NCBI GenBank assembly: GCA_031771865.1
Contig: JASISA010000001.1
Location: 806,001 to 870,000 of the forward strand
Origin: Nothophaeocryptopus gaeumannii
Taxonomy: Eukaryota; Ascomycota; Dothideomycetes; Mycosphaerellales; Mycosphaerellaceae
DNA: 64,000 bases
Direction: 5' to 3'
In this document: positions 30,238 to 40,231 of the stretch, piece after piece
Layout of the letters: the number at the start of each line of letters is the position of its first letter
Position numbering within the stretch: position 1 is the stretch's first letter
Notes under the pieces: generated by a model
The model's input: the letters and a program-made list of their open reading frames with translations, nothing else
Database searches by the model: none
What the model was told of the DNA's origin: nothing
Made by a program: the position numbers and the translations under genes

Positions 30238-31509
30238 ATGGCCAGCAGACCGACAGTCACCATCATCGGCGCCGATGGCGCGCCGTCCAAGGACACCCAC
30301 CCGCTGCCAAATGTCTTCAAGGCCCCAATCCGCTCAGACATTGTCCAGTGCGAACCCTCCGCCGCAGCGAAACGATGAACAGAGAGCAGGCACTGATGGA
30401 GAATACAGGACTGTCCACACTGGCATGGCCAAGAACAAGCGCCAGCCGTACGCCGTGAGCGAGAAGGCCGGCCACCAGACCTCTGCTGAGTCTTGGGGAA
30501 CTGGTACGTGGGCACTTCACCTGAAAGAGGAGGAATTGAACACTTGGAAAGAGATGTAATGGGAAAGCATTGAACAACATGCTAATACTTGACACCAGGC
30601 CGCGCTGTCGCCCGTATCCCACGTGTGTCTGGTGGTGGTACTCACCGCGCTGGTCAGGCCGCCTTCGGTAACCAGTGTCGCTCGGGTCGCATGTTCGCGC
30701 CAACCAAGGTCTGGCGCAAGTGGCACCAGAAGATCAACCTTGGCCAGAAGCGCTTCGCAACTGCCTCTGCCATCGCTGCCTCTTCCAGCGCCGCTCTCCT
30801 CCTCGCCCGTGGCCACCGCATCTCCGCCGTCCCAGAGGTCCCACTCGTCGTCTCCTCCACCGCTTTCTCCGACGCCGCCATCAAGAAGACCTCCGCTGCC
30901 GTCGCTCTCCTCAAGAGTGTCGGCGCCGGCCCAGATCTCGACAAGGTCAAGTCGTCCCGCAAGCTCCGTGCTGGTAAGGGTAAGCTGAGGAACCGCCGCC
31001 ACACTCAGCGCCGCGGACCTCTCGTCGTCTACGAGCCAGAGAAGGACGGCAAAGAGCTTTCCCGTGCGCTCCGCAACATCGCAGGTGTTGAGAGCTGCTC
31101 AGTCTACGCACTCAACCTCCTCCAGCTCGCACCAGGTGGTCACCTCGGCCGTTTCGTCGTCTGGACATCCGCCGCTTTCGCCGCCCTCGACTCCATCTAC
31201 GGCAGCAGCACCGCTCCATCTGAGCTCAAGAAGGACTTCCTTCTCCCACAAAACCTTGTCTCCCAGCCAGACATCGCCAAGCTCATCAACAGCAGCGAAA
31301 TCCAGTCTGTGCTCCGACCAGTCAAGGGTGGCGCCATCACCAAGCGCACTGTTGTGCAGAAGAAGAACCCGCTCCGCAACAAGCAGGTTCTGCTCCGCCT
31401 CAACCCCTACGCAAAGGCATATTCGACGGAGGGTCTGGGCCACGTCAAGGCCAACGAGAAACCTATCAACAAAGAGAAGGCTTTCGAGGCCACTCTTCAC
31501 GAGAACTAA
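30238..31509 (+). CDS. RPL4: 60S ribosomal protein uL4 (RPL4)
   Basis: Exons 30238-30347, 30409-30503 and 30599-31509 give 371 aa, normal for the eukaryotic protein. The frame passes cleanly through VQTVHTGMAKNKRQPYAVS and GTGRAVARIPRVSGGG, then HRAGQAAFGNQCRSGRMFAP and KLRNRRHTQRRGPLVVY. These are signature blocks of uL4, which sits on the 60S subunit with a loop reaching into the peptide exit tunnel. The first intron has an unusual GTGCGA donor (61 nt), and the second is 95 nt with a GTACGT donor and GCTAATAC branch. Codon choice is strongly biased to C-ending codons, as expected for high expression. Confidence 0.97.
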
Positions 31510-32164
31510 GCGAGTATGGGTAAGAATGTTTTCGGGAGCGGATTGTGCGGCTGAATAAGGGAAGCTGCATGGCGTTTCAAACTAAAGTGAATCAAGACAA
31601 TTCGCATGTGCCGGTCATCAGAGTTCTATTCTCAAATTCCTAATTGCTTTTGAAATCGCTTCTCGCAGTCTGTTCCAAGCTGACCGCTGTCTTCAAGAAT
31701 GCATCTAGGCGATGAAGTCCGTTCATCCATCAAACATCGAGATTTGGAGTTCTGTCCAGATGTAAAACTACTCGCAATGCCGCATCCAGGCACCTGTAAC
31801 AACTTCTCTGCCGGCAGTCCACACGGCATGCATCAGTAGCGAGTTCTTACCAAAGCATGGTGCGTCATCCTGAGGCACAAGCGCATCTGCTTTGCTCAGC
31901 ACCTTGACCTTTTGCCGGATTAGGGTTAAGATCTACATTTGATCCTATTGCCAAAAGGGGAATGGCGCGAGATCTGGTCAGTGGCATTGGAAATTATGGA
32001 TACGGCATGGGGAGGATATAAAGCGTCGATGAGAGTATGAGGGATAGGAAATCAGGCAGCAACGAACAAGACAATAAGCAAAAGCACGAGCAAGACGGAT
32101 CGATCAGCTCGAAAACCAAGCATCACCTTTCTTGCAACCAACGACATCGGTATCAACACCGACA
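31510..32164 (+). promoter_or_regulatory. Intergenic with TATA box for the NmrA-like gene
   Basis: A clear TATAAA at 32017-32022 lies about 145 bases before the ATG at 32165, and the sequence after it reads like an A-rich fungal leader. The rest holds the 3' region of the uL4 gene and no supported gene. Confidence 0.55.
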
Positions 32165-33202
32165 ATGTCTTTCACCACCAAGACCCCAAAGACATCTTTC
32201 CTCCTCACCGGCGTAACAGGCGGTCTGGGAGCCAAGATCCTCTCCGACATGCTTACGAAGTACCATGTCGCACCCCAGGATATCATCGCAACCTCCCGCC
32301 GCAACGACGCCTCTACCCGCTCCAAATTCGAATCCCAAGGTCTCCGATTCCGCGTCGCAGACTATACCAACCGCTCCACCTTGGAAAAAGCATTCGAAAA
32401 CGTCCAGGATTTGCTCTTCATGTCCTCCTCCGAACGCGACTCCGCTATTCGCAACGTCGAACACAAAAACGTGATCGAAGCAGCGAAGACCGCAGGCGTT
32501 GGACGAGTCTGGTACGTCTCCCTGGCGTTCGGCGGCTGGGGCGATAGTAGCAAAATCGGATTTCAGCAGGCTCATTATGAGACGGAGAGGATGTTGGAGT
32601 CCTCGGGCCTGGACTTCATTACTTTGAGAGCAGGTTTATATTCCGACGCTTTTCCGTTGTTTTTGAACTGGTATCCGGAGTCCACGGAGGTTCTCTTCCC
32701 GACCGTCAAGCCTACTGTGGATGAGAATAACATCGCATTCACGACGCGCGATGAGTTGGGCGAAGGAATGGCGACCCTTCTCGCCCGTGGCCTCAACTCC
32801 TTCCCGACGATTCAGCCGAAGACGAGCAAGAACATCATCCTCCTCACCGCTCAACAAACATATTCCCTCTCAGACCTCGTCGGCGCAATCAACAAAACCA
32901 AGCCCGCAGACCAGCAAGTTACGGTCAAATACTTCTCCCCTGAAGAATGGATCTCCACCTCCGCCACAAACGACATCGGAGGTAAAGGAAGAGGATGGTT
33001 CGAAGCCCGACTCGTCTTCACACAAGGCGTATGCGATGGAGACGCAGAAGTGACAGATCCCGCTTTGAAGACGTTGTTGAGGAGAGAGCCGGAGCCGGGC
33101 GTGCAGGCTGTTGAGAGATTGGTGAGGGAAACTGGAGGGGAGTATAGATGGCATCAGAATCATTTGGGGAGCAGTTATGAGAAGCATTTCGGCGGGAAAT
33201 AG
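32165..33202 (+). CDS. NmrA-like NAD(P)-binding reductase, 345 aa
   Basis: The first true ATG of the frame is 32165. The N-terminus FLLTGVTGGLGAKIL carries the GxxGxxG nucleotide-binding motif (16-22) of atypical short-chain dehydrogenases. Next comes a TSRR-type segment and then YVSLAFGGWGDS. HYETERMLESSGLDFITLRAGLY is a common block in NmrA/QOR2-type proteins. These bind NAD(P)H and act as quinone or isoflavone-type reductases, or as redox sensors. The C-terminal part (EEWISTSA onward) is typical too. Single exon, with a TATA box in front. The substrate is unknown. It is 27 kb from the RiPP locus and I do not link them. Confidence 0.85.
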   Translation: MSFTTKTPKTSFLLTGVTGGLGAKILSDMLTKYHVAPQDIIATSRRNDASTRSKFESQGLRFRVADYTNRSTLEKAFENVQDLLFMSSSERDSAIRNVEHKNVIEAAKTAGVGRVWYVSLAFGGWGDSSKIGFQQAHYETERMLESSGLDFITLRAGLYSDAFPLFLNWYPESTEVLFPTVKPTVDENNIAFTTRDELGEGMATLLARGLNSFPTIQPKTSKNIILLTAQQTYSLSDLVGAINKTKPADQQVTVKYFSPEEWISTSATNDIGGKGRGWFEARLVFTQGVCDGDAEVTDPALKTLLRREPEPGVQAVERLVRETGGEYRWHQNHLGSSYEKHFGGK

Positions 33203-33526
33203 TCAGAAGGATTTTCCTTGAAGGCATGGTTGGTGCTCGCGGAGCAGGAGTCTTCTGTTGATTGTTAGCCATGTTTATAGTCGGATAGTGTCGTCTTAAA
33301 GGTATGCTGTTCCTTTAAGCTCAAAGTCCATTACACATTTATGCAATCACACCCTATCTCGAGCAGCCAAATTGCCGCAAGACTTATCATACTCCAGAAG
33401 CGCCTTCGCTGAATGTTCAAAAGGTGTGTTGTACAATCAAATATCGCTCTTAGTCCCGATGATAACCCTCATTCTCTCAACCTTCCTCTTCACCCTTGCC
33501 CTCTTCACCCTAACATACTTCGCACA

Positions 33527-34591
33527 CTATGCTTCGCTCGCAGCCCCAATACCCATGCCATGCTCGTCGTCCTCGTCATCTCCTTCTTCATCATCCTCGT
33601 CCGGTGCATCTATCCCAGGATCCGAGATGATGAAGTCCATACTCATAAATCCCGTCCTCCTCAACTGAATCAATTTCACCTCCCTCTCTTCCTTCTCCCG
33701 TTCAGCATTCCATCTCTCGATATACCTCTCCAGCTCTTTCTCCCCGCTCTTGCTCCCGCACAAGCCCAGATCATCCCATACATACCCCGTCAACACGCCC
33801 AAGATCGAATCGACCCACGCACGCGTCGTGTATGGTGAGAAGGCGCGTTGAAGCATAGCGTTCACGTTAGCCACAAGCGTTCGGAACTCGGAATCTGTGA
33901 CATATGGCTCCAAGATCTCGGGGTATAGATTCGCGTATTGAGGGTAGAGATCTCCTGCTACAAGCCAGTCACGTCGGACACGAATGACGCGTGTATCTCT
34001 CGCCTCGGCGCTCTTTGGGCCGCAGTGTGGGTTTGGGTGTGGATAGCAAGGATGTTGAGGTCCCCATTCAAAGTCACTGCCTTCCTCTTCGTCGTCTCCT
34101 TCGCCATCACCGCTAGGGTGTAGCGAAGGATGTCTGCTGGACCTTCTGCTCGGATGGCCTAGACTCGCTACGCTCTGGTTTGCAGCGCCACGCGATGGGA
34201 TTGGTTGGGGTCCTAACTCTCCATGACCGCCCGGTAAATGAGAGATCTTTGGTGTGGGTGGGATATAAGATTCATCTGCTCTGCGCGTACTCCTCGCGCC
34301 CCTAGATCTAGAAGAATAGCCTGACTTGCCGGAGCGAAAGCTTTTGTGCGACGCTCTTCTGTCCAGAGGAGGGAGGGAAGCTCTTCGCCCCGTGGATGCG
34401 GCGTCGCCTGCTTCGCTGCGGGCGTCGTCTTTCGGCGGCGGAGGGGGCGGTAGGAGATCTGAAGTGTCGGGTGTGAGGCCGGTGTTTGCGACGACAGTGG
34501 GTTGTGGATGAGCAGAATGAGGAGATGCGATGTCGGGTCGCGAGTCTGAGCCGGCTTCTGCTACGCCGGCGAGTTTGTGGAGGGTGTTCAT
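33527..34591 (-). CDS. ERF4: ERF4-family Ras palmitoyltransferase subunit, 354 aa
   Basis: A single exon from ATG 34591. The first 190 residues are disordered, Pro/Ser/Arg-rich (six consecutive prolines near 48-53) and acidic. Then comes the Erf4/Golgin-A7 domain (about 205-300). It contains RVRRDWLVAGDLYPQYANLYP, then ILEPYVTDSEFRTLVANVNAML and SPYTTRAWVDSILGVLTGYVWDD. ERF4 pairs with the DHHC enzyme ERF2 at the endoplasmic reticulum to attach palmitate to Ras proteins. The C-terminus is very acidic (DEDDEEGDDEDDEHG). It converges with the NmrA-like gene. Confidence 0.88.
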   Translation of the reverse strand: MNTLHKLAGVAEAGSDSRPDIASPHSAHPQPTVVANTGLTPDTSDLLPPPPPPKDDARSEAGDAASTGRRASLPPLDRRASHKSFRSGKSGYSSRSRGARSTRRADESYIPPTPKISHLPGGHGELGPQPIPSRGAANQSVASLGHPSRRSSRHPSLHPSGDGEGDDEEEGSDFEWGPQHPCYPHPNPHCGPKSAEARDTRVIRVRRDWLVAGDLYPQYANLYPEILEPYVTDSEFRTLVANVNAMLQRAFSPYTTRAWVDSILGVLTGYVWDDLGLCGSKSGEKELERYIERWNAEREKEEREVKLIQLRRTGFMSMDFIISDPGIDAPDEDDEEGDDEDDEHGMGIGAASEA

Positions 34592-35198
34592 GATGATGGA
34601 ATGCGTTGAAGATGCTCTTATATTATCGCTCAGTGTTTCGTACGGCCATTTCTGGTCGTCGGCGGTGGCAGTGTGAATTGATTGTTGGAATGAGAAGCGG
34701 CCTAACTGTTTCGTGGTGAAATTGGCGTTGGTGGAGGAAGTGAAGGCGCTGGCCAGTGCTCAAATGCAGGGAGCGCGGTGAGCCGAGAATCCCTGTTCTT
34801 GCTTTCCACTTCACTCTCCGACAACGACATCGACATCAACATTGACATTCTCTACACGAGACAACAGTGGTGCAAAATACCCTCGAGAATGGCTCCATTT
34901 CCTGGTGGAGGGATACATATCGCCTCTTCATCTGCAGGAAACAGTACGAGCTATTCGAGAACAGAGAACTCCACCACCTGAAATGGGTATTCGCCCGTTC
35001 GAAGACTCTTATATTTAATTATAATGCCCCTGCTATGCCCTACGCAGGGCGACTGACCGCAATTGAACAGAAGCTTTGATGAAATAAACGCCCTTGCTGC
35101 CCAAAAGCCTAACCAGAATAACCCAAGACATGCGAGATTCCAGACCTGGCGACTATGACACCCTTTGAGTTCTCATTTCTTCACCCTGAAAGAAAGCA
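34592..35198. other. Promoter region of ERF4
   Basis: No gene seen. Frames of 60-70 aa on the plus strand have no recognisable content. A near-repeat of CGACATCGACATCAACATTGACATT lies at about 34823-34850. Confidence 0.45.
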
Positions 35199-35830
35199 TC
35201 AGAAGACCACATTCACATACCGTGAGCCCGCATCATAAATCGCCTGCGACACGTCAGTCTGGGTCCCACCCTACTCCCACATCACCTTTCACGAACGGAC
35301 TCACTCACCATGAAAGTAATGAAACCCCCAAGAACAATTGCCAACACAACCGTCACCCACCAGCAACAATCCGAGCAGGCCCCACTCTCACGCCTCACGC
35401 ATCGACATGTCCCTCCAACAATCATTCTCGTCCTCCGTCCGCGATTTAGCTCTACACGTCTGTAGGAACTGGGCCTCCGGCAAGTCTGACAAACCTCCCC
35501 ACTCTCCAGATCCGTCTCATAGACATGGCAATTAATAGTGCCATGGCTCACCGCTTGGCCAAATCGACTGTAAGCTGGTGGATCGACTTCCACGACCGCA
35601 TACCGAATTGGGTTTTGCACGGCGTACCGCGGTGGGTGGTCGGCCTGGACGACTTCGTATTCTGGGAGGGAAGGCGTGGACCTGTTATCACCTGACTCGC
35701 TTCCGCTGTGGGATGTTGAGTCGGAGTTGTAGTTTGGTGGTGATTCGACTGAGGAGACTACACCGCCTGTAGCGTTGATTGCTGCTGAGAGGGAGTTCAT
35801 ACTCTCGCGTTCGTGGTGGTTTGGTGCCAT
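35199..35830 (-). CDS. Single-pass membrane protein with three PPxY motifs
   Basis: Exons 35830-35309 and 35243-35199 (65-nt intron, GTGAGT..CGCAG) give 188 aa. The N-terminal region carries PPNY (31-34), PPRY (66-69) and PPAY (84-87), plus LPEY (55-58). A Cys-rich segment (CQTC at 114-117, then CRC and CSDCC) precedes one membrane span (about 156-176), and the protein ends shortly after (YVNVVF). PPxY motifs bind WW domains of Rsp5/NEDD4-type ubiquitin ligases, and known membrane adaptors share this layout. An adaptor role is therefore inferred. No named family is recognised. Without the splice the protein would end after a run of charged residues directly behind the span. Confidence 0.65.
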
Positions 35831-36997
35831 CTCCGTTATGCACTGATGTATGTAGCTTCTGTGCTATTCGCTGCTCTCAGAAGAGGGAGGAAGAAGGGCA
35901 AGAGCATCGTTCTTGTCAGGTATGAAGATTTTCAAGACTCATGCTTACCAGGTCACGCAAGGTTCTGAGGACTAAAATGCATCGCACGCACAACGACGAA
36001 GCTCGAAATTATACAGAGCTGTTGGAACTCTACACTTTCACAATCCCGCCACGACTCAAGAGTGAGAATCGATGCGCTACAACATTTCGCACGACTTCTC
36101 GGCTCAGTCTGAATCGCCTCATAGCAGTGGCTTTGTCGCAATCTCGTCTCGTACAAGGCATTTGCTCCGCATTCATCGACTTCCAGCCAAGGGTCGCCAG
36201 TGGAATTATATCTAGTGGTGGAAATCATCTTTCTCTCACGACATCAGGCGAAACTCCCAAGATCGTATTCTTGTGATCAGTTTTCGATTGCCAACGAGAG
36301 AAATGCATGGCCATGTCATTTATTCTCCGCCGTCGCATCGGCGTCGAAGCATCTGAGGAGGGCTCGCAAAGCATTTTGCAAAGGAGAAGAAAACAAGAGT
36401 ATGAGAAAAAGTAGTGCCAAGAACGCAAAACAATGAAGCAAAGAGCAAAGGAACACCACAAGAATACGCGACATGCTAAAGTTGGCGTATATTCTTGCGT
36501 TGCATGAGATATAGATTCTATGAGTACATAGATTCTACATTGCATCCTGTAAAGTCTGGCTGGGTGGGGGTGGTGAGTAGTACTCAGTGACAGCACGGAT
36601 CAATCACATGTCGTGGGAAGATCAGCGGATGCGTCGAAGATACGGTACGCTGGGAACTTTATTGGAGCTGCTGATGGTCGATGCCTTAGGCTACTTTGTG
36701 TCTTCGCAAGTGAGCCCTCATAGCAGAACAAGCTACGGAGTCATATCGTGGCAATCATGAACGCGCTCTTCGCAAGAGAACGCAGGCGGGCTGCTAAAGG
36801 TGTAATGCATTATTCGCATTTTCATTCTATCTTCATAGCCGTGGAGCCGCGCTTGAACGCTACAGTTCAAACTTGATCTTGAAGAGCCGACGCTCAATCA
36901 GAGGCTCTCATCGTCAATGGGACGTCTTCTTGCTTACAGGCTTCATCGCTTCACAATTCAATCCCTTTCCTTTCCTGCACTTCGCATCCTGACAGAT
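35831..36997. other. Intergenic, 1.2 kb, no supported gene
   Basis: Frames at 35941-36276 (plus) and 36225-36596 (minus) overlap and lack any recognised feature. The left part is likely the promoter of the PPxY protein gene. Confidence 0.45.
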
Positions 36998-37733
36998 TCA
37001 CTTCGTTCCATCTTCGTTCCACTTACATCCATACACGTCCCGCTTCCCGTCTCTGCCCTTCGCCTCACTCCCTCTCACCTCCCAAGCTTCCCAGTCATAA
37101 GGATCACAAAACCCCTCAACACAGCCCAATATCCTCCCTTCACACACCGGTCCACTGCTCGTATCCTTGACAGGTCCACATGGAAAAGCATTCTCCTCCT
37201 CAAAAGTCGCACATTCCGCCTTCGCCTCCGGAGTAAGCCACGATGCAACCGCAACAACTACCACGAAGATGAGGATGCCGAGGAGGATTGATATTCTCCT
37301 CTGCGACCGTTTTTCCTCTTTTCGCCACCATGCTAAAAGCGTAGGTCGTCTGATTGTCTCGTGGGTGTCACGACGTAGCTCGACGCTAGGACGATACATC
37401 TCTCCCAGGTTCGAAGGCGGCGTGTCTGGGTAGATGGTGACAGGTGTATCGGATGCGACAGAGTCGACCCTAATCGTTGGTGGTGCGAGATGAGCGCGAC
37501 GAGGACATCTTGGAAGTTTGCTCGGCAGTGTGAGCCAGTTCTGTCCGGCTGGAATGTATGATGGGATGTAGGGGAACTCAGTTGGAGTATCAGTGCCATA
37601 GAGATCGTCTAGAAATCCAACTTCAATGTCTCGGGGGTCGGCCTGCAGAATCAGTCAAAAATAGTTCTCGCAAAGGGGACAATGCGACGTCGCAAACCTG
37701 ATATCTCGACGGCTTCGACTGAGTGGATTCCAT
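36998..37733 (-). CDS. Single-pass membrane protein with Cys-rich C-terminal domain
   Basis: Exons 37733-37698 and 37642-36998 give 226 aa. The 55-nt intron has a weak GTTTGC donor but a good GACTGAT branch and CTGCAG acceptor. The Pro/Tyr-rich N-terminal part (TEFPYIPSYIP) leads to a basic stretch, a membrane span (about 148-168, ISILLGILIFVVVVAVASWL) and a C-terminal domain. That domain has six cysteines, including CGPVKD, CEGRILGCVEGFCDPYDWE and GCKW. The Cys spacing suggests a small disulfide-bonded lumenal or extracellular domain. If the first intron is wrong, the protein could begin at the internal ATG 37399. No family is recognised. Confidence 0.5.
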
Positions 37734-38097
37734 GTTGACCAAGTTCTCCAACGATGCTCGACTGTCGCTCGAAGGATGCGGTATCAAGTCCAGCCTCCGC
37801 ACGAGCGACAGTAGTGTGATGTTCGATCGAGCGCCATCGTCCAGAAATTTGAGATTGCGGAACGAGAGAATTTGCGACCGAGCGCCCGTGTGTGCAGCAA
37901 TTTCGACTTTTATACCAGGCTCCTGGTAACTTCGGCTTCACGAATCTGGTAGCTATAGCTGCGAACCACTCGGCATGCCAGACTCACCCGACAATCTTGG
38001 AGGGGTCGTATGACCAGCTAAAGAAGAGGCGGAGGTCTGCTCGCTTCCGCTCGAATCCCTTCGGCCTCGCATGCCAAGCTGCGATACATCAGTAAAC
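37734..38097. promoter_or_regulatory. Shared region between two divergent membrane-protein genes
   Basis: The 364 bases separate the start of the minus-strand gene (37733) from the plus-strand ATG 38098. It must hold both promoters. No clear TATA box or named site is seen. Confidence 0.4.
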
Positions 38098-38877
38098 ATG
38101 GCGGCATCTGCTTTGCTCCGTGAGCGCTTCAAGGCCAGACTCCGGATGATCGACGGAATCGACAACGCAGATCTCCGTGCAGTAAACATCGAGGAGCTTG
38201 CGAGGGACTTTGGTGTGCCGGCCTATGAGCTTCAGCCAGTCCTCGAGCAGAGAAGAGTCCTTAGGCTAGAGCGTAGGGAGCTGTTGGCTCAGTTGGAGGT
38301 CTTGTCCGATTCGCTAAGGCGAGTACAGGAGCAACGAAGTAGCAGTGGCGCCTCTTCATCATCCCAAGGAGCTTTCAGCCAGCCGAGCGACTGCGAACCC
38401 GGTCCATCAGTCAACGAGGTCGCTTCAGGGGAAATAGAACTCCCAAGCTACACTCCAAGTCTCCCACCTCCCTCCTACCAACGCGTACCAAATTCGTCCC
38501 GTAACGGCCCTCTCTGTCCGGCCTACATACCCGTTGATATCAAACATCCTCCAGAACCCACACCAGCAGCTGCCGAATAAGGCCGAGCAGGAGCCTCATC
38601 CTCAGAAGGCGCCTGGCCGAATCAGGGTCACTTCATGAACTACTTTGTCGAAAATGCTGCACGGATCCGTCGAAACGAGCAAGCCCAGGAAGCGAGGGCC
38701 GAAGCAGCGGCGGTAAGAATACGACGACCACGGAGATTGGCCAAGTGCGCCACGGGACTTTTAATTTTGATTGGAGTGGAATTCGTCGTCTCGTTCGTTG
38801 TTTGCTTTTTTGCCCTAGGCGGCAAATCAGATGGTAAAGATGATACTGAAGGGGCATCGGAAAATTTTGGGATGTGA
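38098..38877 (+). CDS. Coiled-coil, tail-spanning membrane protein with a PPxY motif
   Basis: Probable exons 38098-38500 and 38606-38877 (105-nt intron, GTAACG donor, CCTCAG acceptor) give 224 aa and remove the TAA at 38578-38580. An alternative intron 38533-38625 also keeps the frame. An in-frame ATG at 38071 would add nine residues. A helical N-terminal part (ELQPVLEQRRVLRLERRELL) is followed by a Ser-rich linker and LPSY plus PPPSY (115-127). A basic segment then leads to a membrane span near the C-terminus (LLILIGVEFVVSFVVCFFAL). If unspliced, two separate short frames would result. No family is recognised. The layout echoes the two genes to its left. Confidence 0.5.
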
Positions 38878-39356
38878 GGATGGCGATTTGGAGCGACGCA
38901 AGGTGCATTTGCGCTTGACGAGTGACCGGTGGTGACATCTTCGCTTTGCGATATCTCATCGAAGACGATCCATGATGTCGTCTCAGGCTCAGAGAATCAG
39001 CCTTGCCAAGATCTTTTTCTTTCTCCACCTTTCACATGCAGCTGTAGCGCGAAGCTCGCTAGTGCCTAAGCTTGGTTCATTCCACCGGAGGACCACGTAT
39101 CGTACCTATGAACGTACAGGACATGATTACCGCCATATGCTGTGATGTCATGAGGTTGAACTCTGTCGGGGCCATCTTGTGTAGCTCGCACAAAAAATGC
39201 TTTCGGTCCAGTGGTGGGCGTCGTCGGAGCAACGTTGCTGTCTGAGAGCATTTCTGATGTAGTATTGTTGCTCGCTGATCTAGAATTCAAAAACCTCTTT
39301 GACAGATTCTAGTCTTGCTCCCACTGCGACATTGTTTGTAATGTCGCCGGGTTGCC
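38878..39356. other. Intergenic, no supported gene
   Basis: A 74-aa minus frame (39066-39290) and a 131-aa minus frame (38633-39028) lie here without recognised features. Confidence 0.4.
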
Positions 39357-39989
39357 ATGCCTCCTCACCATATCCACCGACCCTGCTCTGAGCCCAAATC
39401 TCAAGGAGATCGCGGTTCAGATCATCATTTTCGCAGCCCCGCAGGACTCCCGCCTGCGCGGAGCCATTCCTCGTCTGGACAGGAGCCAGTGAAGGACGCA
39501 AGCCGAGCAGGTCGTTCACCTCACGAAGCTCTTCATCCTCCATATCCTCCAGACAAGAAACACCGCAAGGCACAATGTATGCGCTACCTGTCATAGCAGT
39601 CATCGGCCAAAGGCGATGCCAGCACTTCGAACTTGACAACCTCGAAGCAGGTCGAGTACTTACGAGAATCAATGCCAAGGCGGACGAGGATGCATCGGCG
39701 GCCGCGTTTCACACAGCGCCAGTCACAAAGAAGCGACGAAAGCGACGAAAGGCCTTGGAAGAAGGCGATACGGGGCTTGATCGCGCTCCTGGTGTTGCTG
39801 ATGGCATTGGCAAGCATCATCGCAATCGGCGTTCTTGCCAGCAGAGGAATATTGCCAGGACATCATCATGCGGCCGGTGGAGCAAAGGTAGTGACAGAGG
39901 AAGACATCCCCGCCAGCGCGAGAAGAATCGATGGACCCGATGCAGAAGTTGTGCGTGCGTTGGTCAAGGCGGGTGAGATTGTGGGGTGA
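39357..39989 (+). CDS. Possible single-pass membrane protein
   Basis: A frame opening at ATG 39357 (Pro/His/Ser-rich) and a second frame ending at 39989 are in the same phase, separated by a TAG at 39594. An intron 39489-39596 or 39489-39599 (GTGAAG donor) would join them. The second part has a basic segment and a clear membrane span (AIRGLIALLVLLMALASIIAIGVLASR), followed by a short polar tail. The minus strand carries a competing frame (39280-39678) with plausible composition but no ATG start of full length. I favour the plus-strand model because of the membrane span and its similarity in layout to the three genes before it. Confidence 0.35.
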
Positions 39990-40231
39990 AGCGTACATCC
40001 TGACATCGCGAGCTCTTTGGGTTCATAGCCAGTATTCGCCTGAGGAGAACAACGCAAAGGAAGATCTTGAACGTGCGCAGGTATTCTAATGAGGCTTCGT
40101 GATGTCCTGCAATGGCGTTGATCCAAGCATCAGTGAGCAGGAAGAAGCTCAGAGCGCGATGCGCAAATTCAGAGTCGGTTGGAGGGACAGTGGTCTCGTA
40201 AACAGCATTGCGTGTCGTTCACGGCCAGCAT

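Noticed and set aside
32165..33202. NmrA-like reductase as part of the RiPP cluster
   Set aside because: The asperipin-type cluster has a reductase, but this gene is 27 kb away, past a transposon nest and the uL4 gene, so the link has no support.
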